Shown here one piece after another: positions 1 to 5,401 of a stretch of DNA of 5,401 bases. The position numbers and the translations under genes were made by a program. Position 1 is the first letter of the stretch. The number at the start of each line of letters is the position of its first letter. Origin of the DNA: Clostridia bacterium (GTDB lineage: Bacteria; Bacillota; Clostridia; UMGS1883); assembly GCA_017468215.1 (NCBI GenBank), contig JAFUJG010000299.1:1-5401 (forward strand). Direction: 5' to 3'. The notes below the pieces were generated by a model that did no database searches, was not told the DNA's origin, and saw only the letters and a program-made list of their open reading frames with translations.

Positions 1-2253
1 GAAATTTCAAAGCAGTTCGGTGTTCCCAACAAAGAAATACTTGAGGTGCTTGGTAAGTATAACGTAACAGGCAAAAGTTATATGAGCTCTCTTGAAAGCG
101 AAGAAATGGATATTCTTTTGGAATATTACACTCAGAAAAGCGACAAGGGCGAGGATTTAGAAGCATTTTTACGTTCTCAGTTTGCAGCTAAAGAAGCAGC
201 CGAAGCTCCCAAAAAGAGCGAAAAGAAGCAGCCTTCTGCTGAAGAAGCAAATGCTCCCGCTGAAGAAAAGATTTCTCGTAAAAAGGAAGTAAGATACGTT
301 GACACACGTACTAACGCTGTTGACCTTGACCAGCAGCTTAAGACTGAAAAAGCTGAGAGCCTTGTAAATGTTCATATCAAAGATACTGAAACAAACAAGC
401 AGAAGATAAAGAAAAACAAGAACAAGCAGCAGAATGTTAAGAAAAACCAGCACAGCAACGAGGAAATGCTTGAAAAGAAAATGAAGGAAAAGAAGCAGGA
501 AAAGCTTCATGTCCTCATTCCTGACGAAATTTCCGTTGGCGACCTTGCAAAGGAATTAAAGTGCAGTCCTGTTGAAATTATCAAGCGTCTTATGACACTT
601 GGCATTATGGCAACAGTTAACCAGACAATCGGTTTTGACGAAGCCAGCATGATTGCAGAGGATATGGGTGCAGAGGTTGAAAGAGAAATTATCGTAACTG
701 CAGAAGAAAAGCTCTTTAACGACACTCCAGATGATGAAAAGGACCTTCTTCCCCGTCCTCCTGTTGTAGTTGTAATGGGTCACGTTGACCATGGTAAAAC
801 CTCTCTCCTTGACTGCATCAGAAACGCAAACGTTACCGCAACAGAAGCAGGCGGTATTACACAGCATATTGGTGCATATACAGTAACGGTAGACGGCACG
901 AAGATTACCTTCCTTGACACACCCGGTCACGAAGCGTTCACAGCTATGAGACTGCGTGGTGCAATGGTTACAGATATTGCAATTATCGTAGTTGCGGCAG
1001 ATGACGGCATCATGCCTCAGACAGTGGAAGCCATCAACCATGCAAAGGCAGCAGAGGTTTCCATCATCGTTGCAATCAACAAAATTGACCGTGAAGGTGC
1101 AAACCCCGACAGAGTTAAGCAGGAGCTTACTGAGCATGGCATCGTTCCCGAAGAATGGGGCGGCGACACAGTCTGTGTTGAAGTTAGTGCCAAGCAGAAC
1201 ATCGGTATTGACAATCTTCTTGAAATGCTCACACTTACAGCTGAGCTTAAGGAATTAAAAGCTAACCCCAACCGTCAGGCTAAGGGTACAGTTGTAGAAT
1301 CCAAGCTCGACAAGGGCCGTGGTCCTGTTGCTACAGTTCTGGTACAGAACGGTACACTTAGAAATGGTGACATTATCGTTGCAGGTACAGCAGTGGGCAG
1401 AGTAAGAGCAATGACTGACCACAAGGGTAAGAAGATTAAAGAAGCAGGTCCCTCTACACCTGTTGAAATTATCGGTCTTTCCGAAACACCCGAAGGCGGC
1501 GATACATTTTACGTTGTAGACGACGAAAGAGCTGCCCGCAACGTTGTTGAAGCAAGAAAGCAGAAAATTAAGGACGAAAAGGTAAAGGCAGCTACAAAGG
1601 TAAGCCTTGACAACCTCTTTGACGTACTGAACGAAGGTGCAATGAAGACACTTAACATCATTGTTAAGGCAGACGTTCAGGGTAGTGTTGAAGCAGTTAA
1701 GCAGTCCTTAGAAAAGATTAGCAACGAAGAAGTTAAGGTAAGAGTTATCCACGGTGCAGTAGGTGCTATTACCGAAAGCGACGTTACACTTGCTGCTGCA
1801 TCTAACGCAATTATCGTAGGCTTTAATGTACGCCCCGACGCAGGTGCAAGAAGTGCCAGCGATTCAAACGATGTTGATATTCGAACATACCGTATCATTT
1901 ACGAAGCTATCGAAGAAATCGAAGCTGCTATGAAGGGTATGCTTGCTCCCAAGTTCCGTGAAGCTGTTATCGGTCATGCTGATATCCGTGACACGTTCAA
2001 GGTTTCCGGTGTAGGTACAATCGCAGGTGCATATGTAACCGACGGTAAGATTGTACGTCACTGCCAGGTACGTATTGTTCGTGACGGTATCGTTATCCAC
2101 GAGGGTATGCTCTCCTCTCTTAAGAGATTTAAGGATGATGCAAAGGAAGTTGCCTCCGGTTACGAATGCGGTATGGGCTTTGAAAACTATAACGACATCA
2201 AGGTTGGCGACAATGTTGAATGCTTTGTAATGGAAGAAATCAAGCAGGTATAA
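1..2253 (+). CDS. infB: Translation initiation factor IF-2 (5' end missing)
   Basis: GTPase that brings fMet-tRNA to the 30S subunit and promotes 50S joining; cytoplasmic. The frame is open from base 1, so the start lies upstream. The GTG at 46 is not the start, because the preceding residues ([17 protein letters not shown]) already belong to the first IF2_N domain. Numbering from base 1 (750 residues visible): first IF2_N about 1-50; a Lys/Glu/Ala-rich linker about 52-165; second IF2_N about 168-226; the G domain with GHVDHGKT (260-267), switch Thr287, DTPGH (306-310), NKID (360-363) and SAK (396-398); a beta-barrel domain from about 428; the domain containing [12 protein letters not shown] from 551; and the fMet-tRNA-binding C-terminal domain from about 652 ([20 protein letters not shown]). 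All GTPase motifs are intact. Probably only a handful of N-terminal residues are missing (inference). Codon choice looks more biased than in the downstream genes (few ATA, many CGT and CTT), as expected for high expression. Confidence 0.98.
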   Translation, partial: EISKQFGVPNKEILEVLGKYNVTGKSYMSSLESEEMDILLEYYTQKSDKGEDLEAFLRSQFAAKEAAEAPKKSEKKQPSAEEANAPAEEKISRKKEVRYVDTRTNAVDLDQQLKTEKAESLVNVHIKDTETNKQKIKKNKNKQQNVKKNQHSNEEMLEKKMKEKKQEKLHVLIPDEISVGDLAKELKCSPVEIIKRLMTLGIMATVNQTIGFDEASMIAEDMGAEVEREIIVTAEEKLFNDTPDDEKDLLPRPPVVVVMGHVDHGKTSLLDCIRNANVTATEAGGITQHIGAYTVTVDGTKITFLDTPGHEAFTAMRLRGAMVTDIAIIVVAADDGIMPQTVEAINHAKAAEVSIIVAINKIDREGANPDRVKQELTEHGIVPEEWGGDTVCVEVSAKQNIGIDNLLEMLTLTAELKELKANPNRQAKGTVVESKLDKGRGPVATVLVQNGTLRNGDIIVAGTAVGRVRAMTDHKGKKIKEAGPSTPVEIIGLSETPEGGDTFYVVDDERAARNVVEARKQKIKDEKVKAATKVSLDNLFDVLNEGAMKTLNIIVKADVQGSVEAVKQSLEKISNEEVKVRVIHGAVGAITESDVTLAAASNAIIVGFNVRPDAGARSASDSNDVDIRTYRIIYEAIEEIEAAMKGMLAPKFREAVIGHADIRDTFKVSGVGTIAGAYVTDGKIVRHCQVRIVRDGIVIHEGMLSSLKRFKDDAKEVASGYECGMGFENYNDIKVGDNVECFVMEEIKQV

Positions 2254-2276
2254 CTTTTTAAAGGATTGATAAATTT

Positions 2277-2648
2277 ATGGCAAATTATCAAAGAACAGAC
2301 AGAATATCCGAAGAAGTAAAAAAGCACCTTTCGGATATTATCAGAGAATTAAAGGACCCCCGTATCCCGCTTATGACAAGCGTTGTCTCGGTTTCGGTCA
2401 CAAAGGACTTAAAGTATGCAAAGGCATATATCAGCATTATGGGCGATGACGAGACAAAGAAGGAAGCATTAAAGGGTTTAAAGAGTGCGGCAGGCTTTAT
2501 CCGCAAGGAAATCGGCAACCGTGTGCTACTCCGAGCACTGCCCGAGTTCCACTTTGAGCTCGACACATCAATTGAGCATGGTGCTCATATCAACGAGCTT
2601 TTACAGTCCGTTATTAAAAACACACCTTCTGAAGAAACAGAAGAATAA
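2277..2648 (+). CDS. rbfA: 30S ribosome-binding factor A
   Basis: Small KH-fold protein that binds the immature 30S subunit and helps 16S rRNA 5'-end maturation; important in cold adaptation in E. coli. At 123 residues it has the usual family length. Family hallmarks are ELKDPRI (24-30), the strand VSVTKDLKYAKAYIS (39-53), the KH-like helix-turn SAAGFIRKEIGNR (70-82) with the Ala-x-Gly kink, and the C-terminal signature PEFHFELDTSIEHGAHINEL (89-108). The ATG at 2277 is preceded by AAAGGA (2260-2265), 11 bases away. It lies 23 bases after the infB stop, so co-transcription with infB is likely. Some Bacilli carry a DUF503 gene (ylxP) between infB and rbfA; there is no room for one here. A short acidic tail (SEETEE) ends the protein, and a terminator-like hairpin follows 10 bases after the stop. 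Confidence 0.97.
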   Translation: MANYQRTDRISEEVKKHLSDIIRELKDPRIPLMTSVVSVSVTKDLKYAKAYISIMGDDETKKEALKGLKSAAGFIRKEIGNRVLLRALPEFHFELDTSIEHGAHINELLQSVIKNTPSEETEE

Positions 2649-2658
2649 AAAATTGAAT

Positions 2659-2689
2659 GGGGCTTGGGTTTATCCCCGGCTCCTTTTTT
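2659..2689 (+). terminator. Intrinsic terminator-like hairpin between rbfA and nrnA
   Basis: The left arm GGGGCTTGGG (2659-2668), loop TTTAT (2669-2673) and right arm CCCCGGCTCC (2674-2683) can form a 10-position stem with seven G-C pairs, two G-U wobbles and one U-C mismatch. Six T residues (2684-2689) follow immediately. This is the classic layout of a Rho-independent terminator. Its place between two genes of what is normally one operon suggests partial termination or attenuation after rbfA. The mismatch and wobbles, and the short T-tract, argue for incomplete rather than full termination (inference). An A-tract at 2647-2652 lies on the 5' side but six bases from the stem, so terminator activity on the opposite strand is less convincing. 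Confidence 0.72.
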
Positions 2690-2690
2690 G

Positions 2691-2717
2691 TAGGGGACGA
2701 CGCCCTCGGCGTCCCGC
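2691..2717. repeat. GC-rich palindrome, probable dispersed REP-like element
   Basis: GACGCC (2699-2704), loop CTC (2705-2707) and GGCGTC (2708-2713) form a perfect 6-bp stem. Alternatively GGGAC (2694-2698) pairs with GTCCC (2711-2715), with GCC/GGC inside and a GAC bulge. Removing one copy of the tandem GAC (2696-2701) would give an uninterrupted 8-bp stem. The block is markedly more GC-rich than its surroundings, has no T-tract of its own, and begins with TAGGGG. From memory, palindromes of the form GTAGGGG...CCCG are scattered between genes in many gut Clostridia. Only one copy lies in this window, so its repeat status is inference. It could instead be a second, T-less hairpin that stabilises the 3' end of upstream mRNA or the 5' end of downstream mRNA. 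Confidence 0.5.
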
Positions 2718-2727
2718 TATAACAAAC

Positions 2728-2734
2728 GAGGGAG
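2728..2734 (+). promoter_or_regulatory. Candidate Shine-Dalgarno site of nrnA, unusually distant
   Basis: GAGGGAG is the best anti-16S match before nrnA, but it ends 15 bases before the ATG at 2750, beyond the usual 5-10. The only closer candidate is the weak AGG at 2741-2743, six bases from the ATG. No alternative start exists upstream: the frame has a TAA at 2720-2722 and no ATG, GTG or TTG between that stop and 2750. Translation initiation of nrnA may therefore be modest, or may depend on mRNA folding that shortens the distance (inference). Confidence 0.5.
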
Positions 2735-2749
2735 AAAGACAGGCAAATT

Positions 2750-3697
2750 ATGAATCCACTCTCCTATTTATTAACACGAAAATCCGTAGCACTTTTGCCC
2801 CATATTTCAACCGACTGGGATGCAATGGGGTCTTGCATGGCTATCCGCACACTTCTTAGAGACAAAGGCATAAAAGCCGATGTAATTTTGCCCGATGCCC
2901 TTGCCCCCCACCTTTCGTTTATGGAGACAGATGTGCTCGTGTTTAACGAAAACGAAACCTATAACTACGAAACTATTTGCGGTGTGGATGTAAGCACGGC
3001 AGAGCGTTTGGGTGCAAACCAACAGCTTTTTGAGCAGTGCGAGGACAAGGTTTGGATTGACCACCATATCTCTGATAAGGTTTATGCACCCATAAACCGT
3101 GTTGAGCCTGATGCTGCTGCAACAGCCGAGGTTATCTATTCCATGATGCAGGAAGATAGTATTCCCCTCACAAAAAAGGTTGCCGAGTACCTCTACCTTG
3201 CGCTTGCCTCTGACACAGGCTCCTTCCGTTATCAGAACACCCGCCCCTTCTCTGCAAGGATGCTGGGTGCTCTTATTGAAGCCGGTGCAGATGTGTCGGC
3301 ATTGTCCAATGAACTTTTCTTCAACAGCACCTATTCCCTTGTAAAGCTCCGTGGCGAAGCTATAGGTACAATTGAGCTTTTCGCATCCGGAAAAGTAGGC
3401 ACGGCATTTATTACAAAGGCAATGATGGAAAAGGTTGGTGCCACACGTAATGATGCAGGTGCACTTGCTGACGTGCCCAGAAGCATAGGCACGGTATGCG
3501 TAAGTGCTGTTATAAAAGAAGAAGACGACGGCTTTTCCAAGGTAAGCTTCCGCAGCAAAGGCAATTATAACGTTGAGCGAATTGCGGCACTTTTCGGAGG
3601 CGGTGGTCATGAAAAGGCCGCAGGTGCCACAATATACGGCAGCGTGGAGGAAGTGAGAGAGTTAATCCTTCCGCATCTTATAAAGGCGGTGGAATGA
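2750..3697 (+). CDS. nrnA: DHH-family oligoribonuclease / pAp phosphatase (NrnA type)
   Basis: Cytoplasmic Mn-dependent phosphoesterase. NrnA proteins degrade RNA oligonucleotides of about 2-5 nt and dephosphorylate 3'-phosphoadenosine 5'-phosphate to AMP. The 315 residues match the family length of about 310-320. DHH domain: H18 and the D22-x-D24 metal site (HISTDWDAMGS), D80 (VDVSTAERLG), the D104-H105-H106 signature (WIDHHIS) and D155 (ASDTGSFRY). The C-terminal DHHA1 domain carries the substrate-binding GGGH (284-287) followed by AAG (290-292). All catalytic residues are present. The bulky Trp23 between the two metal-binding Asp residues is a small variation. The ATG at 2750 is the only start in this frame after the TAA at 2720. 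The last codons overlap truB as ATGA, so coupling is likely. B. subtilis keeps nrnA elsewhere; its position between rbfA and truB is typical of Clostridia. A narrower substrate choice among DHH/DHHA1 enzymes cannot be settled from sequence alone. Confidence 0.93.
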   Translation: MNPLSYLLTRKSVALLPHISTDWDAMGSCMAIRTLLRDKGIKADVILPDALAPHLSFMETDVLVFNENETYNYETICGVDVSTAERLGANQQLFEQCEDKVWIDHHISDKVYAPINRVEPDAAATAEVIYSMMQEDSIPLTKKVAEYLYLALASDTGSFRYQNTRPFSARMLGALIEAGADVSALSNELFFNSTYSLVKLRGEAIGTIELFASGKVGTAFITKAMMEKVGATRNDAGALADVPRSIGTVCVSAVIKEEDDGFSKVSFRSKGNYNVERIAALFGGGGHEKAAGATIYGSVEEVRELILPHLIKAVE

Positions 3698-4560
3698 TGC
3701 AAGGCATCGTTATAATGGACAAGCCCTTAAATGTTACCAGCTTTAAGGCATTAGGCATTATAAAAAAGGCCTACGGCACCAAAAGGGTTGGCCATACAGG
3801 CACCCTGGACCCGGACGCCACAGGCGTTCTGCCCATTTTAGTGGGTAATGCAACACGTGCTGCAGAGCTTATAGTTGCAACTGATAAAGAATATATCACG
3901 ACTATTCTTTTGGGCGTAAAAACAGACACACTGGATATTTCGGGCAAAGTTCTGGAAGAAAGAGCGGTTGATGTCTCCATAGATAAAATAAAACAGACTG
4001 TTGCATCCTTTGTGGGGGATATTGAACAGATACCTCCCATGTACAGTGCAATTTCTGTTGACGGTGTAAGACTGCACTCCCTTGCAAGACAAGGCATTGA
4101 AATTGAGCGTCAGCCACGCCCTGTAACGATACATGAAATTGAAATTGTTAACATTTCCCTCCCGGAGGTCACCTTGAGAGTAAGCTGCTCCAAGGGTACA
4201 TATATACGGACCCTTGCCGACGATATAGGCGAAAAGCTTGGCACACTTGCCGCTGTAAAAACACTTCGCCGCACAAAAACAGGTGCTTTTGACCTGAGTA
4301 TGGCACACACTCCCGAGGAAATTGCACAAAATCCCGAGGGATGTCTTCTCCCGTTGGATATATGCTTTAAAGAATACGCAAGAGTAAATCTTGACGAAAA
4401 AAAATCAAAGATGGTAAAAAACGGCGTGCCGATTTACTTCAATACACATAAGGGCGAAACGGTCCGTGTGTATGACAACGACGGATGCTTTATTGCTCTG
4501 TCGCACGTGGAAGAAATCGACGGCAGATTTTGCCTTAAATTAATCAAGGGGTTTTATTAA
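3694..4560 (+). CDS. truB: tRNA pseudouridine(55) synthase
   Basis: Isomerises U55 in the T-loop of most tRNAs to pseudouridine; TruB is also a tRNA folding chaperone. At 288 residues it has the usual bacterial length. Motifs: substrate-loop start DKPLNVTSF (9-17, with Asn13 where Gly is commoner); the catalytic motif GHTGTLDPDATGVLP (33-47) with nucleophile Asp39; PPMYSAISVDG (114-124) with the active-site Tyr117; CSKGTYIRTLADDIG (165-179) with Arg172; and LRRTKTGAF (191-199). A short PUA-like C-terminal domain covers about 225-288. Two ATG codons stand in tandem at 3694 and 3697. The first overlaps the nrnA stop (ATGA) and lies seven bases after AAAGG (3682-3686), so I chose it; starting at the second would remove one residue. 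The stop shares its last A with the ribF ATG. The catalytic set looks complete. Confidence 0.97.
   Translation: MMQGIVIMDKPLNVTSFKALGIIKKAYGTKRVGHTGTLDPDATGVLPILVGNATRAAELIVATDKEYITTILLGVKTDTLDISGKVLEERAVDVSIDKIKQTVASFVGDIEQIPPMYSAISVDGVRLHSLARQGIEIERQPRPVTIHEIEIVNISLPEVTLRVSCSKGTYIRTLADDIGEKLGTLAAVKTLRRTKTGAFDLSMAHTPEEIAQNPEGCLLPLDICFKEYARVNLDEKKSKMVKNGVPIYFNTHKGETVRVYDNDGCFIALSHVEEIDGRFCLKLIKGFY
4546..4551 (+). promoter_or_regulatory. Shine-Dalgarno site of ribF inside the truB 3' end
   Basis: AAGGGG ends eight bases before the ATG at 4560, near-ideal spacing. It lies within the last codons of truB. Together with the TAATG stop/start overlap it fixes the ribF start and suggests that ribosomes finishing truB can reinitiate on ribF. 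Confidence 0.75.
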
Positions 4561-5401
4561 TGACTGCATCCGTATGTGCATTAGGTTTTTTTGACGGTGT
4601 ACATGAGGCACATTCTCTTATTCTGAGAAAATGTATTACCCATGCAAAGGAGCACGGCTTAAAAAGTATTGCTCTCACCTTTGAAAAATCACCTGCTGAA
4701 TACTTTGGCAAAAAAATTAAATATCTGACAACGCTTGACCAGAAGAAACAATACATGAAGGAGCTGGGCATTGACGAGGTAGTTGTTCTTCCCTGCGACG
4801 AAAAAACACTGTCACTCGCTCCCGAAGAATTTGTCAATGACATATTAATCGGCAGGCTTAATGTTACGGCTGTGTTTTGTGGCTTTAACTATACCTTCGG
4901 CAAAAACGCCTCCGGCAACACAAACAAACTTATTTCACTGTGCAAAGGAAAAGGCATTGATGTTATTGTAACGCCCTGTATGACAGATTATGGTGTAACG
5001 GTTTCCTCAAGTGAAATCCGTTCAATCTTGTCCCGAGGCGACATTGCACTTGCAAACCTTTTACTCACACGCCCCTTTGAGGTATGGGGCAATGTGGCAG
5101 AAGGGAAAAAATTAGGCAGACAGCTGGATTTTCCTACAGCTAATATTTATCCGGGCGAGTTTTTTCCAGACTTACCCAAGGGGGTCTATGCCACAAAAAC
5201 TGTTATTGATAATGCGGAATACCCGTCCGTTACAAATGTGGGTGTAAACCCCACCGTTAAGGACGGCAATTTAAGGATTGAAACATTTATAATAAACTTT
5301 AACGGCGATATTTACGGCAAAAATATCAGGATTAAGTTTTTTAATTTTCTTCGTCCTGAAAAGGAGTTTCCTTCTGTAGACGAATTAAAAAAACAAATCT
5401 C
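4560..5401 (+). CDS. ribF: Bifunctional riboflavin kinase / FAD synthetase (3' end missing)
   Basis: Phosphorylates riboflavin to FMN and adenylates FMN to FAD; cytoplasmic. The frame runs to the window edge without a stop: 280 complete codons plus two bases, against a family length of about 300-320, so some 20-40 residues are probably missing. The N-terminal FMN adenylyltransferase domain (about 1-165) has ALGFFDGVHEAH (7-18), the HxGH-type nucleotide site, here H15-E-A-H18; CGFNYTFGKNASGN (107-120); and the ISSTxIR-type motif as VSSSEIR (148-154). The riboflavin kinase domain (about 172 onward) has LGRQLDFPTANI (185-196) with the PTAN motif, KGVY (207-210), NVGVNPT (226-232), and E241 as the probable catalytic Glu, followed by GDIYGK (249-254) and FLRPEKEF (263-270). 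The start overlaps the truB stop (TAATG), with AAGGGG eight bases upstream. The Ala in place of the second-motif Gly is unusual, but the gene otherwise looks intact. Confidence 0.95.
   Translation, partial: MTASVCALGFFDGVHEAHSLILRKCITHAKEHGLKSIALTFEKSPAEYFGKKIKYLTTLDQKKQYMKELGIDEVVVLPCDEKTLSLAPEEFVNDILIGRLNVTAVFCGFNYTFGKNASGNTNKLISLCKGKGIDVIVTPCMTDYGVTVSSSEIRSILSRGDIALANLLLTRPFEVWGNVAEGKKLGRQLDFPTANIYPGEFFPDLPKGVYATKTVIDNAEYPSVTNVGVNPTVKDGNLRIETFIINFNGDIYGKNIRIKFFNFLRPEKEFPSVDELKKQI

Noticed and set aside
46..48. GTG as the start codon of infB
   Set aside because: The frame is open upstream to base 1, and residues before it continue the conserved first IF2_N domain, so the true start is outside the window.
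460..483. GAGG before in-frame ATG codons at 466 and 481 as an internal start for a short IF-2 isoform, as known in E. coli
   Set aside because: The spacing is 2 bases to the first ATG and 17 to the second, neither suitable. The A/G-rich linker produces such matches by chance.
556..1137. Long open frame on the minus strand (about 193 codons) within infB
   Set aside because: Its translation is Cys/Asn/His-rich with no recognisable motif, and it lies wholly opposite conserved GTPase-domain codons of infB. It is a by-product of the codon bias of the sense gene.
2674..2697. TCCCC/GGGGA pairing (2673-2677 with 2693-2697) as an antiterminator
   Set aside because: The GGGGA half lies downstream of the T-tract, so it is made too late to prevent termination. 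The short match probably reflects generic G/C runs.
2718..2723. TATAAC as a possible -10 box for a separate nrnA promoter
   Set aside because: The expected -35 position falls in the GC-rich palindrome, with nothing like TTGACA, and there is no extended -10 TG. It is too weak to call without 5'-end mapping.
2485..2859. Plus-strand open frame bridging rbfA, the spacer and nrnA
   Set aside because: It overlaps two well-supported genes in another frame and reads through the terminator-like hairpin and palindrome. It has no family resemblance.
2807..3610. Long open frame on the minus strand (about 267 codons) opposite nrnA
   Set aside because: The product is Cys-rich and resembles no family, and no Shine-Dalgarno site is evident. 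The sense strand carries the full set of DHH/DHHA1 motifs.

Overview
This window is a piece of the conserved bacterial translation/RNA-metabolism operon, read entirely on the + strand: infB (5' end outside the window), rbfA, nrnA, truB, ribF (3' end outside the window). The order infB-rbfA-nrnA(DHH)-truB-ribF, moderate G+C and purine-rich Shine-Dalgarno sites point to a Firmicute. A class Clostridia organism, such as a gut Oscillospiraceae/Lachnospiraceae-type genome, fits best. The genus is not recognisable from the sequence alone.

Layout: bases 1-2253 encode nearly all of IF-2. A 23-base gap with a Shine-Dalgarno site leads to rbfA (2277-2648). The only sizeable non-coding stretch, 2649-2749, holds a terminator-like hairpin with a T-tract, then a separate GC-rich palindrome that looks like a dispersed repeat, then the ribosome-binding region of nrnA. 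nrnA (2750-3697) overlaps truB (3694-4560) by ATGA. truB overlaps ribF (4560 to the window end) by the single A of TAATG. ribF has no stop codon inside the window.

The genes form a coherent set. IF-2 places initiator tRNA on the ribosome, RbfA matures the 30S subunit, NrnA degrades very short RNA oligonucleotides and pAp, TruB makes pseudouridine 55 in tRNA, and RibF makes FMN and FAD. The tight overlaps of nrnA-truB-ribF suggest translational coupling. The hairpin and palindrome after rbfA may split the operon into an infB-rbfA part and an nrnA-truB-ribF part with lower or separately controlled expression.

I found no mobile element, CRISPR array, RNA gene or undescribed multi-gene system. 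The points worth a second look are the rbfA-nrnA spacer and a variant nucleotidyltransferase motif in RibF.
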